64,000 bases of DNA. Origin: Chlorella sorokiniana. Taxonomy: Eukaryota; Chlorophyta; Trebouxiophyceae; Chlorellales; Chlorellaceae. Of this stretch, positions 1 through 16,721 are shown in pieces. The stretch covers positions 1,240,001 through 1,304,000 of the forward strand of contig CP084613.1 in NCBI GenBank assembly GCA_025917655.1. The letters run 5' to 3'. The notes below the pieces were generated by a model. The model worked only from the letters and a program-made list of their open reading frames with translations. It had not been told where the DNA came from and searched no databases. Made by a program: the position numbers and the translations under genes. Position 1 is the stretch's first letter, and each line of letters opens with the position of its first letter.

Positions 1-419
1 GCTTTGCAATGCCCTGCTGTTATGTGTCCCATGCCTCCTCGACACGTCTGCCGCCCCAACGCCCTGATCTGTGAGCGCGTGCTCGCCCCTCCCTCTGTAA
101 TCGGACTTACTTCTGAGCTGATTAGCTGTACAGAACAGCAGTTCAGGTAGCAGTGGGTATGTCGAATGCTGTCGTGGGCACGGCAGGGGCGGCTGAAGTA
201 ATCAAGGCCAGAACCTGCCGGCGCCTTGCCGTGTTGGCGCGGCGCTGTGAAATGGCCCTGGGGCACCCGTCGTGACGTGTGTTGTCGCTTCATAGCCAAG
301 CTGCCATCCGACATATTGAAGGGCTTGTGCAGAAAAGAGACCTGCGGAACAGACCAGAATAAGTCGCTGAGTGGCCGCTGATCGCCTTCCCTGCCCAGCG
401 AGCGGATACCACTGGAGCG
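1..419. other. 5' flank of CDC48, no gene seen
   Basis: This stretch precedes the CDC48 start codon. No open frame resembles a known protein. It presumably holds the promoter and 5' untranslated region of CDC48, but I see no clear TATA box or other motif. Confidence 0.4.
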
Positions 420-6170
<5,751 letters not shown>

Positions 6171-6299
6171 TGACGGTCCCTGGCCTGCCAGGTGGCAGTG
6201 CCGGGTGCTGGGCCTCCGCACCCAGGCTCACACTGGGCACCGCTCGGCGGCTTCTCCCTGCACACGCTGCCTGTGCACCTCTGCATGCCCTACCCGTCC

Positions 6300-6304
6300 T
6301 GTAA
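6300..6304 (+). terminator. TGTAA polyadenylation signal of CDC48
   Basis: TGTAA lies about 140 bases after the CDC48 stop codon. This pentamer is the usual green-algal polyadenylation signal. The assignment rests on motif and position only. Confidence 0.5.
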
Positions 6305-6336
6305 CCCTGTACACACCGTCTCCGATCAGACATCAG

Positions 6337-7483
6337 CTTACATTTCGTTTCCAAAAACCAAGTGAGAGTGATACAGTGCGTGATGCGGCGTTGGAAGGGG
6401 GCAGCGGCGGTCCGTGGGCCGCAAAGAAGACGGGGACGTGCCTCGGAGACGGCGGTTGGAAAGTACAGGGGAGCGGCCTCGCGCTATGTGAAAGAGGTGC
6501 GCTCAGGGCATCACAGGCGACGGGGGGAACAAGGAGCGGAAGGACACACAACATGCACCACACTAGTGCGATATCGCTAAAGAGTCAGGTGGGGGATGAG
6601 GGTCCATGACAAGCAGCGGGAGCCTTTCGCCCCCAGCAGTGCTTGCAGGGGCGCTGGTCTGGAGTGAGCAGGGCCAGCTTTGGGGAAAGGGGGTGAAAAG
6701 GGAGAGAGGTGGCAGAGGCAGGGACGACGGACGGCAGGTCTTGGTGAGGGCCACCGCTGGTGGTACGCAGCTCGACTTTGCGCGCACAGGCAGGCCGCCC
6801 TCCAGCAGGAAATGGTGATTAATTAGAGATGAGACTCAAGCGTGTTCTTTGGGGAGGGGGTGCTGGGGCACAGCTGCTGCTGTGGTAGGAGCCGGTGGGC
6901 AGCGGCAGGCCAGCCTGCCAAGCGACACCCATCCGGCGAGAGTCAACAAATAGAGGGGGCACCCGCTTTGCCACTGGTGCCCCAGGGCTCTAAAGCGGGG
7001 GCTTTGACCGTGAATGAACTACGCGGCTGAAAATCGTTTGTTCAAAAGTGGGCAGGCAGGTGGGGGGGGAGGCAAAACAAGGCACCGTTCGGATAGCGGG
7101 GAGGGGAGAAGCAGGGGATGGTGGGCCAGCAGCGGGGCTGGCCGAAGGAGCACGCAGGGGCCACTGGGGAGGCCGCGGCGCGTCAACAAACCAAAACTTG
7201 GATGGCGGCGTTCCACTGCAGAACATGATGGTGCCTGCGAGCTAAGAGGCTGGCGGAGACTGGGGCGGGGGAAATCAATTTTAATGTGCAAGGGGCGGCG
7301 GCCGCACGAGGGGGCAGCCACGCCTGGGTATGAAATGGGGCTCTACCCCTCGGGTGGGAAAGTTGGTGGGTAGGCATGGAACGCCAGGGGGATGGGTGTG
7401 GGAGGATTGTCTTGGGAAAAAGAAAGGGGGCACAACGGCAGGGGGTTCCAGGCACCGTTTCGTGCCTGCCGGCTGGCGCGCGC
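6337..7483. other. 1.1 kb without a recognisable gene; possible long 3' UTR of the DUF3110 gene
   Basis: Between the convergent CDC48 and DUF3110 genes. The frames here give only low-complexity translations on either strand. A minus-strand TGTAA (TTACA at 6337-6341) is the only polyadenylation-like signal I noticed beyond the DUF3110 stop, which would imply a 3' UTR of about 1.1 kb. A non-coding transcript is also possible. Confidence 0.35.
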
Positions 7484-9277
7484 TCAGTCGCGGGGCAGGA
7501 GGCGCTCCAGGGAGGCCCTCATGGCCTCCAGGGCGGCGGGGCTGGACAGCTGGGAGTCGATGACGGCGTTCAGGTGGTCGGCGCGCGCCTCGTCCTCGTC
7601 TGCAGCCAACACGCTTGCACAGTGGTCAGCACCCAGCAGCCGCACAGCGATCGGCCTGAGGGCGCGGTCAAGCAAGGCCGCGCATGCAGGCAGCTCGAGC
7701 AGCAGCCCAGGCGCCCCACCCCGCCCCGCCCCCCGCGCCTCACCCCGCATCATTGCGGCCTCCAGGGCCCAGGCGGCGCCTTCCAGGAACAGCCCCTCGC
7801 CTAGACGGCGAGGCGCCGGCTCTGCGCCCAGCACCGAGAACTCGCCCTTTTTCAGGCGCAGGCTCTTCTCCCAGTCGGTCATGCCGACGTTGTAGTCGGG
7901 GGATGAGGAGGGAGCCGGCGGGCTCCAGGCGGCAGCGGTAGCCAGCAGAGTTGCAGAACTCCAGCAGCTCCCCACTCGATGGGCCACACCGTGGGCTCGT
8001 GGTCCATCGTGGCCTCCAGCAGCGTCGAGTACCTGCGCGGTTGGGTGGGGGGGTGTTAAAGAGGTCAGCCTGAGCCGCACAGAGGAGCGGAGGGAGCCGC
8101 AGCAGGCCGCCCTCCCGCCCGGCATGGCATGGCGCAGCATGGACCCCAAGAAGGGGGACCCGGGCGGGCCTCAGATACGGCTGGTTGGGAGGTGCGCGCA
8201 CACACCTGAGCGCATCGTCCTCGTTTTCAAAAGCCACAATCGTGTCCACCGGCAGACCGTCGTCCTTGGCCACCGCCCGCAGCGAGTAGATGCCCTCCGT
8301 CTCGGCGCGGCCCACGCCAAACAGGAGGACGAAGCAGCGGGAGCGGTCGCCGGCGCCCGCCCAGTGCTCGTCGCCGGCGGCGCCCGGGCCCCAGTCCAGG
8401 TCGATGTGGGAGGTGGGGTAGAACTCAAGGGGGTGGTAGCCCTCGCTGGGCAGCGGGAGCTGGGGGCGAAGGGCGGTGAGTCGTCGCGGTTGGTGCCGGC
8501 CGCCGCGTCGGGCGCGGGCGGCTGCTGGAGGCTTGCCGCGCCGCTGCCCGCGAGGTCGCCGGTGCCGCCGCCAAAGCGGGATGCGCTCAGGTCCTGGAGG
8601 GGAGACGGGGGCAGGAGAAGGGGTGCATAAGCAGGCTGGTGAGGAGGGCGGTGCAGGAGCTGGGCAGCAAGGCAGCCAATGCGCAGCTGGGCTGGGGCAG
8701 GAAACAGCCCGATATGCCTCCGTGCAGCACCTTCAGACGCTCCGGATTGCTGCTGCTGCTGCCGTTGATGCGGCCTAGGCACTGCTTCTTGAACTCTTCT
8801 TCCAAGCTGCTGCGGATTGGGGCGCCATGGCCCTGCTGCTGCCGTCGCTGGCTCCCTGCGAGGAAGGGAGCGCACAGGCCGCCGGGGTGGTGAGCGGTCG
8901 AAGGTGAGTCAGGGTTGGTGGGCCCGCGAGCGGCAACCGCCCCAACCCTGACCACGCCTGAGGCCGGACAACTAGAACAGGCTCGCGGAGGGTCGCTGCC
9001 AGAGGCAACCCGCCGTGGCTTCCTCAACCCCATGCTGCGCTCAACCCAGCCCCTTGCAGCCGCTGCGCCCGCCTCCCGTGGCCGTCAGTCACTCCCAATG
9101 AGGCTGCCAAAGGGCTGTGGGGACGGCCGGGCCGCAGGCGCGGCGTAGAGGCGGGGACAGGGCGCCGGTGCAACAGGGGTGCGTCGATCCCCGTAGCGAC
9201 TCACCTCGCTGGGTGTTCTGCCTGAATGCAGTCGTCAGGGGCACCGTGCTGCGGCCGCTGAAACAGGCGGCCGACAT
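7484..9277 (-). CDS. DUF3110-domain protein, probably plastid-targeted
   Basis: Five exons on the minus strand: 9277-9205, 8855-8731, 8593-8206, 8032-7744, 7599-7484. The first encodes a Ser/Thr/Arg-rich leader (MSAACFSGRSTVPLTTAFR) that fits a plastid transit peptide. The body reads FVLLFGVGRAETEGIYSL, then TIVAFENEDDALR, then GELLEFCNSAGYRCRLEPAG and DYNVGMTDWEKSL, which I recognise as DUF3110, a family shared by cyanobacteria and plastid-bearing eukaryotes with no known reaction. The gene ends after ERLLPRD. Frame is broken by about one base at plus-strand runs near 8462-8466, 7970-7973 and 7898-7902, and the family sequence is recovered across each, so I read these as consensus errors. 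The start is inferred from the leader and splice sites. Confidence 0.8.
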
Positions 9278-9733
9278 TCTGACAACCCCACTGGGCGCTG
9301 GTAAGTGCGGTATGGCCCTTTCGGCGGGTTAAGTATCCTCCTGGTCCAAGCAAGATGACTTACAGTCGCAAATAAGTAGGAACAGAGGCACACTCGGGCC
9401 GGCCCGACACTCTTGTCCCCATGAAGCGCCAGGGACTGCGACATCTGGCACCAGGTGCGACGATGAATTTGCCGATTGCCAACCCTTTCAGAAGGCGTAT
9501 GGATGATGCTGGGGTCGTTTACTTTCAGCCGCTGACCCTCGCCGCCAACAACCCCCATCATGCAACGCTGAGCAGAGCTGAGGCCTGGCATTCCTGGTGC
9601 GCCACGCACCAAGTCTCCCAGCTCGCAACGGCGTGCGGTAGCAGGCGACGTCGTCTATCCTGTGAGCTCTTGCCAGGCCCAAGCCTACGTGGCCGCCGCC
9701 GGCGAGCGGGCGGCGGCTTCGAGGGCTGCAGCG
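9278..9733. promoter_or_regulatory. Divergent intergenic region, DUF3110 gene / MSI4-like gene
   Basis: 456 bases between two divergent start codons, so it must carry both promoters and 5' UTRs. I see no convincing TATA box. The frames crossing it lack recognisable protein sequence. Confidence 0.45.
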
Positions 9734-12700
9734 ATGGCCTCAGCCGAGTACAACCATCTGGCCTGGAAGAAGCTGGTGCCCTTCCTGTGAGTTGTTCCCC
9801 GTCTGCGGTGAATTTGGCGTTTCATACCTGAGCCTGCAAACCCCGCGTCTGCCAGTGCTCCCGTCCTGCTGTAGCATCACCCTTCACGTCTGCAACCCCG
9901 TCTGCCTGCAGCTACGACTGGTTTGCCAGCCACTCGCTGTTCTGGCCGTCGCTGGCCTGCCGCTGGGGCCCGGTGCTGGAGCGCGGCCCGCAGAGCACGC
10001 GCCAGCGCCTGTACCTCTCCGAGCAGACTGACGGCAGCGAGCCCAACCGGCTGGTGCTGGTGGAGGTGGAGGTGCAGCACCCGCGCACCGCCTCCGCAGA
10101 CCACCTGCAGGACTTCTCGGGTGTGTGTGGGGGAAGGGGGACGGTGGGCTGGTGAAGGGACGCGGGGTATGCGAGTGGGTGTGGGTGTGGGTGTGTGTGG
10201 GGGGCGCGGCGTGCATGGGCAGCACAGGCGGGGGGCACCAACCCGGCCTGGGCAGGGCGTCTCTGGGCAGCCTGCTCTCAGGCGAGCCGTCCACCGCTCC
10301 TGACCAGCGGGCATGCCGCCTCATGAGCTCCCTCCGCCCGCTGCCGCCTGCAGAGAACACCAAGAGCCCGCACGTGAGCCGCGCGCTGAAGACGCTGGTG
10401 CACCCGGGAGGTGAACCGCATCCGCGAGGTGCCGCAGCACCCGCACGTCCTCATCACCCACACCGACGCGCCCGAGCTGCATGTGTGGAACACGGACAGC
10501 CAGCCGGACAGGGCGGGGGTCAAGGTGCGGTGCTGGCCGAGGGGGTGGGTGCCAGGGAGATGTGCTGCTGAGCGGGCTGCCTTGCTGTGGAGTGCTGGTG
10601 GCTGCAGGGCCCCATGCCGCCACAGCAGCAGGCACCCCACAGCCTCCACCCTCTCTCCCACCCGCAGAGCACCGCTGCCAAGCAGCAGTCAGTCGCAGAC
10701 CTTGTGCTGACAGGGCATACCGACAACGCAGAGTTTGCGCTGTGCGTGAGCGACGTGGCGCCCCTGGCTGCCTCTGGCGGCAAGGACACGCGGGTGCGTG
10801 CATGGGAGGGTGGTCCGGCTGCCAAATCACTGGTCATGGTCAACGCTCGGCAGCATCCACAGTGCATACTCCACCCTACGTGCCCAGGATTGCCGATGAT
10901 GAGCATCACTTTGTTACACACTCTGAACTGGGGATTCGACCCCCGGCTCGATGTCGACAGAATTTAGCGGATTTCTCTGCAGGCTTTCCTGGCACGCGCG
11001 TCCTTGCATCCACGCGTGCTTTGCACCTGACACTGCTTCACCCCTGGCTGCTGATGGCTTTTTTGTTACACACTCTGAGGCAGGGGCTTCATGCCCCTGT
11101 GTTGTGCTGACAAACACTCTTGCTGAAGCTACTCGCCTCGCTGCATGCTGCCCGCGTGCATTGCTTGCCTGCCAACAGCATGCGGCCGGTGAGGATGCAA
11201 TTCAGTGCATAGTTCATCCGCAGCGGGCTTACTCCCCGCGCTGAGGAGACCTATCACCAAAGTCTTTCGCTCCTATCTGAGGCCGCAGCCTGCAACGACC
11301 CGCCACCTCGCACCCGTGAGGCTCCTGCCAGCAGCGCTTCACGCTGCACCTCCTTTCCCCTTTCCACATCCTGCCGCAGGTGCTGGTCTGGGACTTGGGC
11401 GCCCACAGCGGCAGCCTGGCTTGCAGCAGCGCACCCAAGGGCCCCGGCGCCGGCACGCGCCTGCAGGCCCTGCACACGCTTTCCGGCCACGACGCCACGG
11501 TCGAGGATGTCGGCTGGTGCCCTGGCAGCACCTGCGAGCTGGCGAGCGTTGGTGAGGGCTGGTCAGTGTGCTGGCGCATTCTGGCGGCCCCTTCAGGCAC
11601 ACCGGCTTGCCTGTTGCGGGCTCTCAGCCTGCCCTCTCCCCTCCCCCTCCAGGCGACGACTCCTCCCTGCTGCTCTGGGACACCCGGAAGGGCGGCTCTC
11701 CAGCGCTGCATGTTGCAGACGCGCACGGCCGCCGGGATGTGCACTGCGTGGCATGGAGCCCCCACCAGACCGACACGCTGGTCACAGGTGCGCCCGCCTG
11801 AGCACACCGGCCACCCCTCTCTGCCTGCCTGCCTGCCCCATACCTCCATGCCGCTGCTCTTGCGTGGCTGCCACTGCCGTTTGTTGCCTGTCGCAAGGGT
11901 CGGTGAGGAGAAACTCTCGCTGAGGGCGGCTGCCACCGCCGCGGCGCAGCGCCCCCGTCGCATGTTATATGCGGCGGGGTCAGCGTCGCCGCGGACGGAT
12001 GCTGCCCCGGGAAGCTCACTTGTTATAGTTACTCTGAGACCCAACGCATGATGCAACCCCCACCCGCCAAGCCTCAACACGCCTTGTGCTCTTGAGGCAA
12101 CAAACTGCCGAGAAAAGCCGACGCATGCTGCCCACGCCCCCCGCAGGCGCGGCCGACGGCACGCTGCGTGTGTGGGACCGCCGCCGCTTCGACTCGCCCC
12201 TCCACGCCTTCCACCACCACTCCCAGGCGGTGACTGTGGTGGAGTGGTGCCCGCAGCGCCCGGGCGTGTTTGCGTCGGCGGGCGAGGACCGCCTGCTGTG
12301 TGTGTGGGACCTGGCGGCGCGGCCGCCCGAGGGCGAGGCCGCCTCCAAGCGCCCCGCAGCGCCGTGCCGCCCGAGATGCTCTTCCAGCACGCGGGGCACA
12401 AAGCGCCGGTGAGCCGGGGCTGCGCCTGTCCAGCAGCAGCAAGAGGGGCTCAGCACACGCAAGCTCGAAGGCTTGCTCAGCGCCAGGCGCTGTGTCGCGC
12501 CCCCGCCCCCTTTCCCCCAATCGCCACCACTTTGCTGAGCTTGCAATGGGGCTGTTGCGCGCGCCTGTCCACCACCCTCCTTGCTTGTGTCGAGCTACCC
12601 GGCCCCACCCTCCCCTTGCTCAGGTGGTGGACTTCCAGTGGAACCCCGCCTCCCCCTGGACCTTCTTCTCGGTGGCAGACGAGGCGGGCCTGGGCGGCGG

Positions 12701-13022
12701 CGGCACGCTGCAGCTGTGGCGCGTCAGCGACATGGTGTACCGCCCAGAGGAGGAGGTGCTGGTTGAGCTGGAGCAGTACAGGTGGGGAGGCGGAGGAGGG
12801 ATGGCGGCGCGCGGGCGGGCACGGTCACGCAGGCTTGCCGCCTGCCAGCTCAAGCAATGCACCGCGGCAGCGCTGCAGTGGCTCCCCCTTGCTTGCTGAC
12901 CACAATGCTTCAAATCTGTTTGCGGCAGGGACTACATCCTGACTGGCCAAGAGTCGGCGCTGCCCAAGCGTGCGGCCTCGGAGCAGCCATCGGGGCACAA
13001 GCCGCGGCCCCCTCCAATTTAA
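9734..13022 (+). CDS. MSI4: MSI4/FVE-like WD40 histone-binding protein (RBBP4/7 family)
   Basis: Chromatin adaptor of the RbAp46/48 family, which binds histones H3/H4 and serves complexes such as CAF-1, Polycomb and histone deacetylases. Exons: 9734-9786, 9912-10120, 10354-10524, 10668-10793, 11380-11551, 11653-11787, 12147-12408, 12624-12781, 12929-13022. The N terminus (EYNHLAWKKLVPFLYDWF, then WPSLACRWGP and RQRLYLSEQTDGSEPN) is the histone-binding segment. The repeats give GHTDNAEFAL, SGHDATVEDVGWCP, VGDDSSLLLWDTR and LRVWDRR, and the end matches MSI4 (GGGGTLQLWRVSDMVYRPEEE). Plant MSI4/FVE is the closest family member I know, nearer than MSI1. Frame slips by one base at the G run 10406-10408 (HPGEVNRIRE) and near 12345-12355. 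The 587-base intron 10794-11379 holds snoRNA-like repeats. Confidence 0.9.
10890..10965 (+). ncRNA. Possible C/D-box snoRNA, copy 1, in an MSI4-like intron
   Basis: A perfect C box (ATGATGA, 10896-10902) is followed by TTTGTTACACACT directly abutting a D-type box CTGA (10923-10926). The element before CTGA is complementary to a stretch I recall as conserved in eukaryotic 25S/28S rRNA (UGUGUAACAAC). I do not see a convincing terminal stem or second D box. The same 17-base block recurs 152 bases downstream. Confidence 0.35.
11045..11115 (+). ncRNA. Possible C/D-box snoRNA, copy 2, in an MSI4-like intron
   Basis: C-like box CTGATGG (11051-11057), the guide-like TTTGTTACACACT plus CTGA (11062-11078) shared exactly with copy 1, a GGGG/CCCC hairpin (11082-11098) and a second CTGA (11107-11110). 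The order C, guide, D', hairpin, D fits a box C/D snoRNA of about 65 bases. Terminal pairing is weak. Confidence 0.35.
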
Positions 13023-13365
13023 GCTGACCCTGTAGAGTGCTGCGCTTCGTGTACTTTGTATTCTTACCTGTTTCGCAAGCCAATGAGCCGCCATGTATCA
13101 ACTTGCACTGCAAACTGTTTTGACGCTCTTCATCCCTGCAACTGGCAATTCACTGTTTTGCTGCTGCACTGTCCATACCCTTTGAAACAAGCACTGTAGG
13201 TTCCCATCTGCCGAAACTTACTGACACTCAGGCATACAAAGCCTTTTGGGTAACAAAGAGGCGTTACCAGCATGCTGCTCATGCTGGGCTGCTCAACAAG
13301 CGCCACAGAAAGTGCATCGGCGGCTTGCCTCTCCAGTAACCCGTTTCATTGCGTAATCTGATCAG
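13023..13365. other. Gap between MSI4-like and DUF819 genes
   Basis: Relatively AT-rich for this window. It should hold the 3' UTR of the MSI4-like gene and the promoter of the DUF819 gene. No TGTAA or other gene is seen. Confidence 0.4.
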
Positions 13366-15134
13366 ATGTCGCAACCTTGTAGAAGCCATCAACAAAATGC
13401 GGCTCACCTCTCCAAAAGCCGAACTCTCCGACGTAGAGCACTACACGGATCGCGCTTTGCCGCATCCCCACGACAATTCATCAGTTTGCGGTCGATTCTA
13501 AGCGACAGTACCGCCCGAACAGCGCACCCGCCACATCCTCCGCTGGCGGTGGCAGCCAGGTTGCCGCTAGGCGGCAGACGGGCGACCACTGCACCCAGGG
13601 AGCGGCGCCACAGAACGCAGCGGCTACGACCCAGCGCAGCTGCAGTCAGCGCTTGCATGCCGCTTTTTAACGATGGCTGGCCGTTGTGGGCAGCCTTTGC
13701 GGCGTGCGCCGCCGCTGGCCAGGTGGTGGAGCAGCGGACCCCGTGGGCGCCGTGCTCAGCGCGCCGCTCGTCTCCATGCTGCTCGCCTTGGCCGGCGCTG
13801 CCCTGGGCTGGCTGCCGGCAGCCAGCGCAGCGGCGGATGCCATATGGGCGTACCTGATGCCGCTGGGGGCGGCGCTCTACCTGCTGGATTGCGATCTGTC
13901 GCAGTGAGTAAGGCGGGTGGGTGGAGAGTGGGTAGTGTGCCGGTGTTGTGCGCATGCAGGCATGCGCACGCGGCAAGCGCTGGCGGCTTGCGTCTGCCTT
14001 GCCAGGCGAGGGCACGCCGCAGGCAGCCCCGACAGCCGGCCCTGCCACACACTGCGCCTCCCTGGCTGCCCCTGCCGCCGTGCAGGCTCCTGACCAGCGC
14101 CGGACCCACCTTGGCCGCCTTTGTCGTGGGCGCACTGGGCACGCTTGCGGGGACCGCGGTTGCCTTCAAGCTGCTGGGGCCCCGCCTGGGCCCCGATGGC
14201 TACAAGGTGGCGGCATCGCTGTGCGCCAGCTACATCGGCGGCTCCGTCAACTTTGCGGCAGTCAGCCGGGGCTGGGCCTGGCCCCGGGGCCCACCCTGGC
14301 AGGCGCCATGACAGCCGACAACGCGGCCATGGCCCTCTACATCGCCACCATCATGTCCATCCCTGCGGAGGACAGCCGACCGGCAGCGGGGGCGCAGCAC
14401 AGCCGCAGCGCGAGCGGAGAGGCAAGCACGGCGGCAGCGACGGCCGAGAGCCTGGCGCTCTCGCTGGCGGCGGCGGCTGCAGCGTGTGCGCTGGGCGAGC
14501 GCGCTGCCGCGGCGCTCGGCATGACAAGCAGCGCGCTTGCGTTTGTCGCACTTGCTGCCTCCGCGGTTGCTCTGCTTGCCTCCAGACTGGGGGCGGCGGT
14601 AGCCAGCCGCAGCTCTTCGCAGCAGCAGGCTGTTCCCGCACCGCCGGCACCCTTTGCCGGGGCGGGGGCGCTGGGGGCACTTTGATGATGCTGTTCTTTG
14701 CCACCATTGGGGCGGCGGCAGGCACCCTGCAGGCCCTGCAGTCCTGCGGCTGGCTCCTGCTCTTCATCCTGCTGCAGCTGAGGTGCGGGAAGGGGGCATG
14801 GGGCTGCCTGGCATTGCGCCGTTCCACCTGCAGCAGCAGCAACCACAACAACACGGCGCCAGCCAACCTCCCGCCCGTGCCCCTGGTCCCACACAGCATC
14901 CACCTGGCGATCTGCCTGGCGGGCGGCAAGCTGCTGCGGCTGCCCATGCAGTCCGTCCTCATCGCTTCCAACGCGAACGTCGGCGGCTCCGCCACCGCGG
15001 CAGCCATGGCCAGCGCCAAGGGATGGACGCACCTTGTGCAGCCGGCTGTGCTGACCGGGGCCCTGGGCTACGCAATTGCCACGTCCATAGGACTGGCCAT
15101 GGGGCACTGGATGCAGGGCTGGCACGCCTTCTGA
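13366..15134 (+). CDS. DUF819 family multi-pass membrane protein, probably plastid envelope
   Basis: DUF819 proteins are about 400-residue polytopic membrane proteins of bacteria and plants with unknown substrate. Exons: 13366-13903, 14086-14782, 14897-15134. An Arg/Ser-rich leader of about 95 residues, plausible as a transit peptide, precedes the first helix. Family-typical segments are QRTPWGAVLSAPLVSMLLAL, YIGGSVNFAAV, AMTADNAAMALYI, FFATIGAAAGTLQAL and the end SNANVGGSATAAAMASAKGW. An Ala-rich insert (about 14390-14650) separates the two halves. Three one-base losses at G runs (13745-13747, 14268-14271, 14673-14677) interrupt the frame, and adding one G at each restores a continuous family match. 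The start could be internal to the leader. Confidence 0.82.
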
Positions 15135-15216
15135 GCCCTTGTGTTGCATTGCGAGTGGCTGCTGTTGCAGTTCGTCATGTTTTGCTGAGAATGAGCGCTG
15201 GTGAGGGTTGGCGCTT

Positions 15217-16572
15217 TTAACACTGTGCAACACGGCTCAAAGGCTCTGCAGAGGACACCGGGCAGTGCCCCTGGCCTGTGCCATCGACGAGCGGCCCTTC
15301 ATTCCTCTGCAGCAGGCGCCGAGGCGGTGCCTCGCTTTCTCTCGGCTGCCTGGCGCTGCCCGAGGCGGGCGTGCCCTCCGCCTCGTGCGCCGCCTTCCTG
15401 AACGCAGCCTCAAAAGCCCTGACGCTCTCCGCCCCAACCAGCGCCACCTCCCGGCTGGCGCCGCAGCTGACGAGGAAGGCGGGCACCGAGTGGATGCCAC
15501 GCCTGCAAGGCAGGGAGCGATGCGGCGGCGGGTGGCAACCAGGGAGCTGCATGCGGAGCTGAGTGCTCCAGTAACATCGTGCTGCAGCCATCAGCGCACG
15601 TGCCATGGCAGCTCTCAGCATGCAGCTTCTCCCACCGCACCCCACCCCACCCCAGCCCAGCACACACCCCTCCTTGGCCTCGCGGTCATCCTCCTCCACC
15701 GCCGCTCCTGCCTCCGTGCTGCCCAGCCAGGCCTCCACCTCGTCTGCAGGGAGGCCCAGCTGCCGCGCAGCCGCCAACAGCTCATCCCGCTTCGACAGGT
15801 TGGCGCCCTCCTCGTAGCTAGGGCAAGGGCAGGAGCTGAGGTTGGGCGTGAGTGCCGCGCAGCCACGAGTCTGTGACCCAGCAGCCAGTCCTGACGCATC
15901 CGCGCTGAGCGATACATCCGCAGACGAGGCCGTGAAAGGCCAGGCCTGGCTCACTTCTTGCGGAGCATCAGCCCGCTGGCCTCGTGGCTTGCGCCGTGGC
16001 GCCCGCCAGCGCAATCAGCTCGTGAGCGCCGCGCGTGTTGGCCCGCCAGCGCCAGTCGGCAAAATGTGCGCCATCCCACTTCCCTGCAGGCGCAGGTTGT
16101 AAGCTGGGAGTGGGCTAGCGCACCCTCCTCTGCAAGGAGTGAGTGCACAGGTGTCGCCAGCACGCCACCCACCCGAATCGTGCAGCCGCTGCCGCAGCGC
16201 GGCCGCCTGGCTGCCATAGCGGCGGCGGTAGTAGCCGTCTATGGGCCCTGCAGCGCGGCCACATAACAACAGTTTTCGCGGTGCCAATGGACCATGGGGA
16301 GACGCTACCTTCCGTTTCAACATGAAAGGAAACGGGATGCCCCGCCCCCCCCGCCACGGTGGGCTGCCGCTTCTCCCTCTCCCCCCCATGCCCGCCTTCC
16401 CCTCACCTCCCTCAGAGAACTGCGGGTCCAGCAGGAACGCGTGCCAGTGCACCTCGTATTCGCCACCAAGGTCCCGCATGGCCTGATTCAGCCGGTTCCA
16501 CCCCACCCAGCACCAGGGGCAGGCAACGTCGCTCCACACGTGCACCCTGATGGGGCCCGCTCCTGCCGACAT
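15217..16572 (-). CDS. FrnE-like DsbA-fold oxidoreductase, copy 1
   Basis: Thioredoxin-fold protein of the DsbA/FrnE group, predicted to handle thiols or disulfides; substrate unknown. Exons: 16572-16407, 16247-16173, 16087-15955, 15817-15668, 15502-15217. The N terminus reads PIRVHVWSDVACPWCWVGWN with a CPWC active-site motif, followed by the helical insert (GWNRLNQAMRDLG, HWHAFLLDPQF, FADWRWRANT, GASHEASGLMLRK, EEGANLSKRDELLAAARQLG) and the cis-Pro region GIHSVPAFLVSCGA. Its C-terminal tail is longer than that of its relative at 21623-23174. A C run at plus-strand 16002-16004 is one base short. It is convergent with the DUF819 gene, 82 bases away. Confidence 0.85.
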
Positions 16573-16721
16573 TGCCAATAGCTTGATATATAGCAATCAA
16601 GGGTAGGTGGGCCGTTGCACAACTCGAAAAGCAACCTGCACCGCAGCACGGCCGTCCAAGGCATCACACTCGAACCTCAACCTTGTGACAAGCACCTGCC
16701 TAGAGTTTCTACAGCAGCGTG
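16573..16721. promoter_or_regulatory. Divergent promoter region, FrnE-like copy 1 / small unknown gene
   Basis: 149 bases separate two divergent start codons. A TATATA-like run near 16586-16592 lies about 130 bases upstream of the plus-strand start, but only about 15 bases from the minus-strand start, too close to act as a TATA box there. Confidence 0.35.

Noticed and set aside
10923-10960. Antisense T-arm-like GGGGATTCGACCCCC in the MSI4-like intron, considered as a second tRNA-derived intron piece
   Set aside because: The loop lacks the TTC start and there is no CCA or acceptor strand. The snoRNA-like reading explains the shared flanks better.
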